From assembly GCA_028281765.1 (NCBI GenBank), contig JANQJF010000102.1, forward strand, positions 1 through 64,000: 64,000 bases of DNA. The letters run 5' to 3'. This document shows positions 1 to 8,570 of this stretch, one piece after another. The position numbers and the translations under genes were made by a program. The stretch's first letter is position 1. Every line of letters starts with the position of its first letter. This DNA is from Planctomycetota bacterium (GTDB taxonomy: Bacteria; Planctomycetota; UBA1135; UBA2386). The notes under the pieces were generated by a model. That model had not been told where the DNA came from and did not search any database. It saw only the letters and a list, made by a program, of their open reading frames with translations.

Positions 1-1
1 C

Positions 2-607
2 GGCTTCCGCATCACGCGCGACGACATCACCCTGCGGTACAACGTGATCCGCAACTGCTACCTCAGTGACAAGCACGGCGACAAGAATCACGACGACGCG
101 ATCCAGTGCTTCCTGTTCAACAAGGGCACCGGCACCGTGCGACGCGTGACCGTCGAGAGCAACCTGATCCTCTCGCGCGAAGCCGACGACCAGCCGTTTC
201 TCAGCCACCCGCAGGCGATTGGCTTCTTCGACGGTCCGCTCGTCGACTTCGTCGTCCGCGACAACGTGTGCCTCGTCGACCACTGGCACGGCGTCTCGCT
301 CTACGACGCGCAGGGCTGTACGATCGTCGACAACGCGTGCTACTCGCGATGGCCCGGCAAGATGAAGCCTTGGGTGCGCCTCGGGAAGAAGAAGCACACG
401 CCGAAGGGCAACATCGTGCGGGACAACTTTGCGCACAGTATCCATCTCGAGGAGGACGCCGCGGTGAAGGCGAGCGGGAACGCGAAGGTGACGGAGCGCG
501 CGTTCTGGGCGCGGTACCGGCAAGTCGCGAAAGCGATCGAGAAGAAGTTCGGGAAGACGCACGATCTTGCAGGGCTCGAGCGCGTGCGTTGGTGGCCCGA
601 GGAATAG
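2..607 (+). CDS. Right-handed parallel beta-helix protein (5' end missing)
   Basis: The frame is open from base 2 to the TAG at 605-607, so the gene begins left of the window; only about 201 C-terminal residues are visible. The visible part has the recurring short-strand pattern of a right-handed parallel beta-helix (pectate-lyase-like fold), with asparagine-rich turns such as RYNVIRNCY, VESNLIL, VRDNVCLV and IVDNACY, roughly one every 22-30 residues. Such proteins are usually secreted polysaccharide-binding or polysaccharide-cleaving enzymes. No catalytic residues can be assigned from this fragment. The tail after about residue 150 is charged and helical and ends WWPEE. The neighbouring SGNH gene is convergent, 10 bp away. 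The fold call is fairly safe; the activity is unknown. Confidence 0.75.
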   Translation, partial: GFRITRDDITLRYNVIRNCYLSDKHGDKNHDDAIQCFLFNKGTGTVRRVTVESNLILSREADDQPFLSHPQAIGFFDGPLVDFVVRDNVCLVDHWHGVSLYDAQGCTIVDNACYSRWPGKMKPWVRLGKKKHTPKGNIVRDNFAHSIHLEEDAAVKASGNAKVTERAFWARYRQVAKAIEKKFGKTHDLAGLERVRWWPEE

Positions 608-617
608 GGTTCGGAGC

Positions 618-1802
618 TCAGTCGCCGAGTAAGCGTCGCAGCTCTGGGACGATCGCTGCAGCCGCGTCCCGATGCCCGAGCGGCGTCAGATGTCGATCAC
701 CCGGGATGAACCGCAGCGCCGGGTTCGGCCGCGCGGACAGGGCCGGCGTCAGGTCGACGCACGGTAGCTCGCGATCGGCCGCCAGCTTCGCGACCGCGCG
801 CCGCATGTTGTCCATCCGGTGCTCGGCCGGGTCCAAGCCGAGTCGTCGGACGCGCTCCTGGTAGACGAGCTCGGGAAAACAGTGCCACTGGGTGGGGACG
901 ATCACGACGAGTAGCGGACGCGCGCCGAGCATGGCGCGCATGCGATCCAACGACTCGCCGAGGCGCGCGAACGCGGCCTCCTGCACGGCGCCCGCGGGTT
1001 CACGATCCATGAACAGTCCGTCGATGCGTCGCTCCGGCGGCGGCCAGCCTTGGAACGCCACCGCCTCTTCGCCGGAAGGTTCACTGGCCGCTTCGACGAA
1101 CGTCCAGAGGTTCGAAGCCGGGCTCGCGCTGCGCCACAGGCTCTCGACGAGCAACCAGCTCCGCAGTCGGATCGCGAGCCAGCCGCGCCACGACGACTCG
1201 ACCGCCTCGGCCGTCGCGCGTCGCATCGGGAACCCGCCGACGACGACCTTGTCGACCCAGACGTCGTCCTCGAAGTCGTTGCCGATGTAGACGCAGGCGA
1301 CGACGACGTCCGGCTGGAGCGGCCCGTCGAAGCGTTCGAGCGCGAGCGCCATCTCGCGCGATCCGTAGCCGGGGATCGCACCGTTCATGACGGTGACTCT
1401 GTGGCCCTCGCCAGCGAGCGTCGCACCGACCTGTGCAGGGAATGCCTCCTCTTCCTCGACGCCCCAGCCGAAGGTCATCGAGTCGCCGAGCACGAGCACG
1501 CTCTTCTCCCCGGGCTCGGGCGGTCCGAGTTCGGGGCCGCGGATCCGATCGGAGTTCGTCCGTAGCTCCACCCGCCGATCCGCGATCGTCTGATGCCCAC
1601 GAAAACCCGGCGCGAGCTGCACCGTGCCACCGGACGCCGCTTCGACGTAGCCATGCGTCTCCGCCGGCCCAAGCAAGTGCGACGACATGAAGAGCCGCAG
1701 ACTCACCTCGAGCAGCGCGAACGTCGCGACGCCGAGCACGGCGAACGCGATCACGTAGACGCGCTTGCGTCGCTTCGGTCGCGTCGGGGAAGTCTCGGTC
1801 AC
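618..1802 (-). CDS. Membrane-anchored SGNH/GDSL hydrolase-fold protein
   Basis: This is a 394-residue protein. A basic N-terminus (RPKRRKR) is followed by one membrane segment at about residues 15-35, so the enzyme domain is probably periplasmic. The SGNH blocks are visible in order: VLVLGDSMTFGWG (nucleophile Ser in GDS), a block II glycine in NGAIPGYGSRE, the block III GND in YIGNDFEDD, and the block V Asp/His pair in GDRHLTPLGH. The family removes or transfers acyl groups, often acetyl on polysaccharides; the substrate here cannot be read. The GTG start is supported by a hexamer TAACAC (bases 1815 to 1810 on the minus strand) lying 7 nt upstream, which fits a leaderless mRNA. A second anchored SGNH protein is encoded at 29945-31537. 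Confidence 0.85.
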   Translation of the reverse strand: MTETSPTRPKRRKRVYVIAFAVLGVATFALLEVSLRLFMSSHLLGPAETHGYVEAASGGTVQLAPGFRGHQTIADRRVELRTNSDRIRGPELGPPEPGEKSVLVLGDSMTFGWGVEEEEAFPAQVGATLAGEGHRVTVMNGAIPGYGSREMALALERFDGPLQPDVVVACVYIGNDFEDDVWVDKVVVGGFPMRRATAEAVESSWRGWLAIRLRSWLLVESLWRSASPASNLWTFVEAASEPSGEEAVAFQGWPPPERRIDGLFMDREPAGAVQEAAFARLGESLDRMRAMLGARPLLVVIVPTQWHCFPELVYQERVRRLGLDPAEHRMDNMRRAVAKLAADRELPCVDLTPALSARPNPALRFIPGDRHLTPLGHRDAAAAIVPELRRLLGD

Positions 1803-1847
1803 GCGCTCGGTGTTACGGCATCCGAGCGCACACGGCCAGCCGCCGGG

Positions 1848-3449
1848 TCAGGATCCGACGACGACCTGCAGTCCGCCGGTGACGCGCGCGGGGATCGGCG
1901 CGATGCCCGCGTCCCACGAGATCCACTGCATCGAGAGTTCGAGACCGACGCTCGCCGGATCGGGAGTCACCGATACGGGAATCGAGGCCATGCCGTGCGC
2001 GTCGTTCGTGACGCCCACCGAGAAGAACGCGGCCGTGTGCAGCGTGCAGCCGAACAAGCCGGCCGGATCGAGCGCGAGTTCGACGGGCGTCCCGACGAGC
2101 AGCGACACCGCGCCACCGTCGAGGCCGCCGCGCAGCGTCACGTCGAACGCGTCGCCGAGCTGCGCGTAGCCGCGCGCGTCGATGGTCGGCAGCCGGCCGT
2201 TGCTCCCAACGCAGCCGACGCCGCGCGCCCGCAGCCGGCCCGGGTTGCCCGTAGCGCCGAGATCGAACGCGTAGGCGATCGACGCCCATGTCCCCGCGAG
2301 CACGTCGTCGAACCCGTCACCATCGACGTCACAACCGCGACCACCGTCGACCGAGAAGCCGAGCTGCTCGTCCTCGACGTTGCCGTAGAACGTGTGGATC
2401 AGACTGCCGTCGATACCCGAGTAGACGTAGAGCGCACCGGCTTCGTCGAACGTCGTCGCGTCGAGCCGTTCGCTCGCGGCAAAGTCCGCGTAGCCGTCGC
2501 CGTTCACGTCGCCGGCCCCGGTCACGTAGCCAAACGACGCGCCCGGGTCATCGTAGTAGTAGAGCAGGCCGCCAGTGTTGCCCGACACCACGGCGAACGC
2601 GCCGAGGAAGAAATCGGGCATACCGATGATCAGGTCGTCGAAACCGTCGCGATCGACATCGCCCGCGCTGTCGACCTGCAGCGCGCTGAGCCAAGAACTC
2701 GGCGTGCCCGGCGGCGCGAACACCGACGCCGGGATCTCCAGGATCGTCGACCCGTCGAACCCCGAGAACACGTGCACGACGTCGGCCTGGTTCCAGGCAA
2801 AGACGCCTTCGGCGACAATGTCGTCGAAGCCATCGCCGTTGACGTCACCCGCGCATTCGGCGGAGCGCCCTTGGCCGGCCGTCGGCAGCATCAGGAGCTC
2901 GGTGCCGTCGATACCGGAGAACACGCGAATGGAGTAGACGTGCGGGGCCTGCGTCCGATCTCGCGACGACACGCCGAAGTCGTCAAAGCCGTCGCCGTTC
3001 ACATCGCCCGCGGGGAAGACCTGCCATCCGAACTGGTCGGCCACGGCCGTCGTGCCGTTGAGCTCGTGCAGGAGCGCGCCGTCGCTTCCCGAGTACACGC
3101 GCACCCCACCGACGAGATTCGACCACCGCGAGCCAACGATGACGTCGTCGTGGCCATCACCGTTCACGTCGCCAGCCGAGTCCCCCGCGTGCAGCCAGAA
3201 CGAATCGTCGCCGAAGAAGTCGTGCAACACGGCGCCGTCCGCGCCCGAGTACACGCGCACCGACCGATTCACGTCGTCGATCTCGTCGCGGAAGACGACG
3301 AGGTCCGAGAAGCCGTCGGCATTGACGTCGCCACCGTTTCGCACCACCGTCCAGTCGGGAGCGGCTCCTGGGAGGATCCGCAATGGGGACTGGGCGGCGA
3401 GGGGCGCAACGATCGCGATGAACAAGATCCCTTTCCAAGACTCGCGCAT
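1848..3449 (-). CDS. Secreted FG-GAP/VCBS repeat protein with C-terminal GC-rich-loop module
   Basis: A signal peptide (MRESWKGILFIAIVAPLAAQ) is followed by about seven FG-GAP units built on D-V-N-G-D-G-x-x-D loops, for example GDVNGDGHDDVIVG and GDVNGDGFDDIVAEG. Such loops bind calcium and form an integrin-alpha-like beta-propeller. The last ~125 residues, beginning RARGVGCVG, are a separate module also found at the ends of the proteins at 18799, 21103 and 23589 (see findings). The frame stays open ten codons further upstream, but I chose ATG 3449. It starts the signal peptide, and a perfect TACAAT hexamer (3462-3457) ends 7 nt before it. The protein is probably exported and surface-bound or adhesive; its ligand is unknown. 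Confidence 0.85.
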   Translation of the reverse strand: MRESWKGILFIAIVAPLAAQSPLRILPGAAPDWTVVRNGGDVNADGFSDLVVFRDEIDDVNRSVRVYSGADGAVLHDFFGDDSFWLHAGDSAGDVNGDGHDDVIVGSRWSNLVGGVRVYSGSDGALLHELNGTTAVADQFGWQVFPAGDVNGDGFDDFGVSSRDRTQAPHVYSIRVFSGIDGTELLMLPTAGQGRSAECAGDVNGDGFDDIVAEGVFAWNQADVVHVFSGFDGSTILEIPASVFAPPGTPSSWLSALQVDSAGDVDRDGFDDLIIGMPDFFLGAFAVVSGNTGGLLYYYDDPGASFGYVTGAGDVNGDGYADFAASERLDATTFDEAGALYVYSGIDGSLIHTFYGNVEDEQLGFSVDGGRGCDVDGDGFDDVLAGTWASIAYAFDLGATGNPGRLRARGVGCVGSNGRLPTIDARGYAQLGDAFDVTLRGGLDGGAVSLLVGTPVELALDPAGLFGCTLHTAAFFSVGVTNDAHGMASIPVSVTPDPASVGLELSMQWISWDAGIAPIPARVTGGLQVVVGS

Positions 3450-3456
3450 GGCGATC

Positions 3457-3462
3457 ATTGTA
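3457..3462 (-). promoter_or_regulatory. -10 hexamer TACAAT of the FG-GAP gene
   Basis: It lies 7 nt before ATG 3449 and decides that start. Confidence 0.55.
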
Positions 3463-3515
3463 GACGAACTCGCCATGGGCCGTGACTCGGATCCTCGAGC
3501 TCGAGAGATCCGCCC

Positions 3516-6500
3516 CTACTCCGCCGTCGACCAGGTCCGCGCCGTCGCGTCCCAGGATCCGGTGATCAGATCGCGCCCGTCACGCGTGAACGCCAACGAC
3601 AGCACCGCGCGACCGTGCCCGGACAGATAGATCAGCGGCTCCGCGCGATCGAGATCCCACACTCCGGCGAGCGGCTGGTTGATCGCGCCGAGCGCGATCC
3701 GCGAGCCGTCCGGATGAAGCGCCATGCACTGCAGCGTCGCGCCGGCCCACACGACGTCGGCGCGCGCCGGTCGTCCATCGGCCACACGAGTGAACTTCAC
3801 GTGTCCGTCGTAGCTCGCGGACAAAACGAGCGAACCGTCGGGCGAGAACATGATCGCGCTGACGCGTTCGTCGTGCTTGCACAGCAACTCGTCGCGTCGC
3901 AGCGGATCGGCCGACCACGCGTGCACGGATCCGTCGAGTGACCCCGTCGCCAACCGTCCGCCGTGAGCCGCGATGACGCGCAGCGGACTGTCGGAGTCCT
4001 CGAGCACGAACTCCGCCGACGGAGACGACTCGTCGGGTCGCCAGACCTGCACGCGATCCCGCGCCAAGACTGCAGCGACTCCGTCCCCACACCACGCCGC
4101 GGCCAGTCCACGCGCGAACGGACGCGACTCCCCGACGCCCGAGAGATCGACCTCGAGCGCAACACCCTCGCCGACGGCGATCGCATGCCCCTCGTCCTCG
4201 GAGAGCGCCAAGAACTTCGCTCGCACGCCGACTTCGATCTCTCGCTCGACGCTGCCATCGACCGCGTTCCAGACGCGGATCTTGCGATCGCTGCACACCG
4301 TCACGATTCGCTCGCCGTCTCGCAGCGGCGCGACGACGTTGACCGACTTGCGATGTCCGAACACCCGCTGCGGCGGCTCGCTCGACCACACACGCAGCGT
4401 GCCGTCGCGACTCGAGCTGACGACGCGTGACCTCGCGTCATCGAACGCGAGATCCAGCACGTCATCGAGATGCCCCATGTAGCGGGCCGTGACGCGACCG
4501 GACTCCAGTCGCAAGATCGGGCGCGACGACCCGATCATCGCGACGTCTTCCTTTGTGAACACCACCGCGTTGAGCGAGCCATCGCGGAATCGCTCGGGTA
4601 GCTGCAGCGGCCGCCCACTCTGCACGTCCCATCGGCAGAACACGCCGACTTCGTCGAACGTCCACAACACGCCGTCGCGGGCCGCGAGCTCGTAGACCCA
4701 GCTGCGATGTTCGATCGCGGGAGTCCCGCCCTCAACGGCGTCCCATGCTCCAATCCGCCGCGGCTTCGACGGGTCCGTCGGTCGATCCCAACACAGTGCG
4801 TGCTTGCCGGCCGTCGAGAACAGTCGACCCGATTCGTCGAAGCAAACCGCGAAGCACGGCACGGGCAGCATGCCACTGGATCCCGCGTGCAGTTCGACCC
4901 GTCGCTCGGTCTCGGAGTCCCACAGCAGAACGCCACCGGAACTCAGCCCGATCGCGACGTGACGCGAGTCGGGGGCAACAGCGATCTCCTCGATCTTGCC
5001 CTCGAGCCTCAGCCGCCGAACCGGCTCCGCGCCGTCCACCCACTGCCACAGCTCGCCGTTGTTGCCGCCCCAGAGCGCGCCACGTCGGAACGGCGCGACG
5101 GCGAGGACCCAGTCGGGGTACCGCGCGAGCACTTCGTTCGAACCGTCTTCGCGCCAGCGACGCACGGTGCCGTCACGACTCGCGGACAGGATGTCGGCGC
5201 CCACGATCGCGACGCCTTGAATCGGACCCTCGTGCCCGGACAGCAGCATCTCGCTGTCGTCGAGTCGGGCCCGCAGGTAGCGCCATTCCCACGCGCGAAG
5301 TTCTTCTGGACACGAGTCGAGGTGCCGTCGCGCCGCCGCGACCTCGCTGCGCACGAGATACTGCTGCGCGGCCGAGACGTTCGCGACGTAGCTGTTCGCG
5401 CGCGCGATGGCCTCGAGGTCCGCGGCCTCCTCAGCCACGGAACTCTGGTAGACCCCGAAGGCGACGGGCACGACGCAGAACAGCACGAACGCGAACACGC
5501 TCGCCGCCGCGAGCGCCGGTCGACGCTGCGCCCACCGCCACACCCGCAGCAGCGAACCCGCGCGGCGCGCCTGAACCGGGCGCTGCTCGAGAAAACGCTG
5601 AAGCTCGTCCGCGACCTCCGCGCACGACGCGTAGCGCCGCTCGGGCGACGCATCCATCATCTTCGCGCAGATCGTCTCGAGGTCGCGCGGCACCTGCGAG
5701 TTCAGCGAACGAAGCGGCGAGTACTCGTGGTCGAGAATGCGCGACCGCGTCTTCTGACCGGTCCGCGCGAGGAACGGCGAGATCAGCGTCAGCATCTCGT
5801 AGAGCGAGACACCGAGCGAGTAGATGTCGAGCGCCGCGCCGGAGTTGTGCATCTGCCCGGACACGATTTCGGGCGGCATGTACGGCAAAGACCCGACCTC
5901 GGCGTTCGTGCGCGTGAGCGCGGTCGCGTCCTCGAGACCGGCGAGTCCGAAGTCGACGAGTCGCGCCTGCCCGTCTTCGTCGATCAGGACGTTCGACGGC
6001 TTGATGTCGCGATGCACGACGCCGCGCGCGTGCGCGTGCTCGAGCGCGAGTGCAACCGCGCGCGTCAGCTTCGCGATCGCGACCGGCCACGTCTGCTCGC
6101 GCGAAGGCACATCACCGGGGTCCGCGCCGAGGTCGTGCGCGCGGAGCGTCGTCGCGTCGCGGCCGAGCAGCTTGGTGAGCACGTCGGCAACCGACACGCC
6201 GGACACGTACTCCATGCTGAAGTACGGCAGCCCCCGCTCTTCTCCGTAGTCGTAGACCGCCGCGATACCCGGGTGCTGCAACCGCGCGGCTGCCTCGACC
6301 TCGCGGCGAAACCGTTCGCGGGAGTTCTCGAACCACAGGTGTTCCGGCCGGATCAGCTTGAGCGCGACGCGCCGCCCGAGCTCCTCGTCGTCCGCGAGGA
6401 ACACCACGCCCATCCCGCCCTCGCCGAGCCGCTCGACCAAGCGGTAGCGTCCGAGCCGCTCGGGGATCGAATCGGAATCGGCGCTGCCGACGAGCTCGTG

Positions 6501-6656
6501 CTGCCGCAGGCTCTCGTAGGCCTTGCGCAGCTGCGAAGCGCGCTGCGGATGCTCTTCGCACGCGCGCTCGAGGGCGGCGGATGCGTCCTCGGCCTCGAGG
6601 CAGGCGAAGAGGATGTCCTCGAGTTCGGTCTTGGTGTCGCGATCGGGCGGCGTCAT
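3516..6656 (-). CDS. Membrane Ser/Thr protein kinase with WD40 beta-propeller ectodomain
   Basis: This protein of about 1046 residues has four parts. The first is an N-terminal helical region of about 65 residues. The second is a PknB/PrkC-type kinase domain at about 68-340, with glycine loop LGEGGMGVVFLAD, lysine in VALKLI, catalytic loop VVHRDIKPSNVLI and metal loop LVDFGLAG. The third is a single membrane segment near 375-400 (ASVFAFVLFCVVPVAFGVY). The fourth is more than ten WD40-like units, such as LSASRDGTVRRW and ITGSWDATARTW. This architecture is a hallmark of Planctomycetota: the kinase is cytoplasmic and the propeller probably extracytoplasmic, sensing or scaffolding. The first ATG of the frame (6671) lies inside the hexamer TATGGT, so the ATG at 6656 is the better start. 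Confidence 0.92.
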   Translation of the reverse strand: MTPPDRDTKTELEDILFACLEAEDASAALERACEEHPQRASQLRKAYESLRQHELVGSADSDSIPERLGRYRLVERLGEGGMGVVFLADDEELGRRVALKLIRPEHLWFENSRERFRREVEAAARLQHPGIAAVYDYGEERGLPYFSMEYVSGVSVADVLTKLLGRDATTLRAHDLGADPGDVPSREQTWPVAIAKLTRAVALALEHAHARGVVHRDIKPSNVLIDEDGQARLVDFGLAGLEDATALTRTNAEVGSLPYMPPEIVSGQMHNSGAALDIYSLGVSLYEMLTLISPFLARTGQKTRSRILDHEYSPLRSLNSQVPRDLETICAKMMDASPERRYASCAEVADELQRFLEQRPVQARRAGSLLRVWRWAQRRPALAAASVFAFVLFCVVPVAFGVYQSSVAEEAADLEAIARANSYVANVSAAQQYLVRSEVAAARRHLDSCPEELRAWEWRYLRARLDDSEMLLSGHEGPIQGVAIVGADILSASRDGTVRRWREDGSNEVLARYPDWVLAVAPFRRGALWGGNNGELWQWVDGAEPVRRLRLEGKIEEIAVAPDSRHVAIGLSSGGVLLWDSETERRVELHAGSSGMLPVPCFAVCFDESGRLFSTAGKHALCWDRPTDPSKPRRIGAWDAVEGGTPAIEHRSWVYELAARDGVLWTFDEVGVFCRWDVQSGRPLQLPERFRDGSLNAVVFTKEDVAMIGSSRPILRLESGRVTARYMGHLDDVLDLAFDDARSRVVSSSRDGTLRVWSSEPPQRVFGHRKSVNVVAPLRDGERIVTVCSDRKIRVWNAVDGSVEREIEVGVRAKFLALSEDEGHAIAVGEGVALEVDLSGVGESRPFARGLAAAWCGDGVAAVLARDRVQVWRPDESSPSAEFVLEDSDSPLRVIAAHGGRLATGSLDGSVHAWSADPLRRDELLCKHDERVSAIMFSPDGSLVLSASYDGHVKFTRVADGRPARADVVWAGATLQCMALHPDGSRIALGAINQPLAGVWDLDRAEPLIYLSGHGRAVLSLAFTRDGRDLITGSWDATARTWSTAE

Positions 6657-6692
6657 GCCACCGGACACCATACCGGCGGACGCAGCCGACGC

Positions 6693-8396
6693 TCAGACGT
6701 ACGTGTACGTCGTGGTCGTCGTGCAGCCACCCGGCGTGATGACCAGCACTTGAGCAGGCCCCGGCACGCCGGGCGGCACCAGCACCCGCAGCACGTTGCC
6801 CGCCGCGACCAACACCGTCGCATCGTTGCCGCCGATCGCGACGACGGTGCCTGCCGGCATGCCTGAACCGATCATCGTGAACGTGTTGCCGCCGGCCGCC
6901 GGACCGGACGGCGACAGCGTCTGCTGGATGAACGGCACCAGGTTCGTCGTGCCCGTCGCGGACAGCCCGCTCGGGTTGATCACGACGACAGGCGCGTCGC
7001 ACGGCAAGCCGACCGGGTTGGGAAACCGAATCTGGTCAGGCACGACGAACGACGGTTGCACGACCGTGCTCCCGACAACCACCGTCACCGCGTTCGAGAA
7101 CCCCTCACCCTGGATCGTGATCGTGTCCCCGGGAGAGGCGCTCGACGTAAAGATCATCTGGATCAGCGGCGTCGGCGGCGGCACGAAGTCGATGCCGACC
7201 GCGTTGGTGACCGCGAGGTCGGTCGGCACGGCGGGATTCACCTGGATGAGACCCTGGAGCGTGATCGATCCGAGCAGCGGCAATCCCGGCGGAACCGGGA
7301 TCGAAGCCGGCGCCGCGACGCCGAAGTCGAGCGGCGCGACGGGGCCGAAACAGAACTCGCCCCAGGGCGAGGGCACCGCAGCCGCACCATCCGCGAAGCC
7401 CAGCTGACCGAACAGGATGAACGCGGCCGTCGCCGTCGCGGGCGGCGCGGACACGTCGATCGAGAACGGATCGAACGACGCGACTTCCACCCGGTGGTAG
7501 AAGCCCCCGTCGTCCCCACTGATCGACAGCACGCGCTCCGACGCACCGCCCGCATCGACGACCGCACCTTCGAGGCACGAATCCGGCCCCGGTGCGGAGG
7601 CCCATCCCCACGTGTGGACCGTCGTCCGCTGCGTGCGGGTGAATCCCGTCGTCGCTCCGAAGCCGACGAACGCCGTGCCTTCGGGCAAGTTCAATCCGTT
7701 GATCGTCGGCCCCGACAGGAGGACGCCACCGGTGTCGAAGTCGTACGGCACCGAGAGCTTCGGGGTCACGAGATCGTTGACGAACACGTTGAGGGTGCCC
7801 GGCACGTAGCACACGCGCATCGTGTGAATGGCGCCGTCGGCCACCGGAGAAGTCAACGTCGTCCGACCGATCGAGAAGAACTCGTCCTCGTCGATCGCGT
7901 TCTGTGCCGCCGTGTGGACGCTCAGCTCGTTGGCGCTCGTGTCGCCGAGCCCCAGGTCCTGGCGCAAGTCGATCTCGACTGCGAGGCTGTTGAAGATCAG
8001 GTCCCCGCCGTAGCCGAGCGCGCTCGTCGCACCACCGACCTCGGCCGAGCCAGCGAAGGAGTTCTGGATGATGAAGGACAACCCTTCCCCAACCTCCACT
8101 CCGGGCGTGATCGAGAACGTGAACTGCGTATCGAATCCGGTGCGCACGAGCTGCGAATCGGCGTGCCAGACGTTGGCGGTCTGGAGACTCACGAGGTCGG
8201 TGAGCTGGAGCTCCGCCCCCACCTGCGCCGCCGAGCCGTGCAGGATCAGCGAGCTGACATCAGAGAAACCGGGGAACGAGAACGTCCCCTGTGCGGGCAG
8301 CACCGCGCAGGTGCACGCCAGGACGACGGACTTCGTGACTCGGGCGAGGTTCATGGTCGGCATGTCTGTGTCGCGAAACGCGGCCGTGGACGACAC
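6693..8396 (-). CDS. Secreted L-type lectin domain protein with IPT/TIG repeats
   Basis: A signal peptide (MNLARVTKSVVLACTCAVLP) is preceded by a possible 14-residue extension. Residues of about 40-270 resemble an L-type (legume-like) lectin fold: GEGLSFIIQNSF, LGYGGDLIFNSLAVEID and SVHTAAQNA carry the family pattern. A middle beta-rich region follows. Two IPT/TIG immunoglobulin-like units end the protein (ASPGDTITIQGEGFSNAVTV and PAAGGNTFTMIGSGM), the last finishing in TTTTYTYV. The role is probably carbohydrate binding at the cell surface. Start choice is uncertain. The GTG at 8396 sits 5 nt after a TATCCT hexamer (8407-8402), whereas the ATG at 8354 starts the signal peptide directly; neither has a Shine-Dalgarno sequence. 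Confidence 0.8.
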   Translation of the reverse strand: MSSTAAFRDTDMPTMNLARVTKSVVLACTCAVLPAQGTFSFPGFSDVSSLILHGSAAQVGAELQLTDLVSLQTANVWHADSQLVRTGFDTQFTFSITPGVEVGEGLSFIIQNSFAGSAEVGGATSALGYGGDLIFNSLAVEIDLRQDLGLGDTSANELSVHTAAQNAIDEDEFFSIGRTTLTSPVADGAIHTMRVCYVPGTLNVFVNDLVTPKLSVPYDFDTGGVLLSGPTINGLNLPEGTAFVGFGATTGFTRTQRTTVHTWGWASAPGPDSCLEGAVVDAGGASERVLSISGDDGGFYHRVEVASFDPFSIDVSAPPATATAAFILFGQLGFADGAAAVPSPWGEFCFGPVAPLDFGVAAPASIPVPPGLPLLGSITLQGLIQVNPAVPTDLAVTNAVGIDFVPPPTPLIQMIFTSSASPGDTITIQGEGFSNAVTVVVGSTVVQPSFVVPDQIRFPNPVGLPCDAPVVVINPSGLSATGTTNLVPFIQQTLSPSGPAAGGNTFTMIGSGMPAGTVVAIGGNDATVLVAAGNVLRVLVPPGVPGPAQVLVITPGGCTTTTTYTYV

Positions 8397-8553
8397 GAAA
8401 GAGGATATCAGGGCCGGAGACGCCGCATCCTCGGGCGGCTCGGATGCATAGCCACGCAGCCCGTACGGGAAACCTGGTCCGGGAAACTCCGGACCGGAGT
8501 TCGCCGGTTCTCACGGTTCTGCCGCTCGGGCTGAAAACGCGGGTCCTCAGGCC

Positions 8554-8559
8554 TACACT
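8554..8559 (+). promoter_or_regulatory. -10 hexamer TACACT of the aldehyde dehydrogenase gene
   Basis: TACACT, 11 nt before ATG 8571, in the context GCCTACACTCC. The predicted transcript starts at or a few bases before the ATG. Confidence 0.55.
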
Positions 8560-8570
8560 CCGCCCCCAAT

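Noticed and set aside
1593-3485. Long open frame opposite the FG-GAP gene
   Set aside because: Arg/Asp-rich shadow frame typical of high-GC DNA; the opposite strand holds a clear secreted protein.
4707-6866. Long open frame opposite the kinase-WD40 gene
   Set aside because: No start signal or domain; the composition is that of an antisense shadow.
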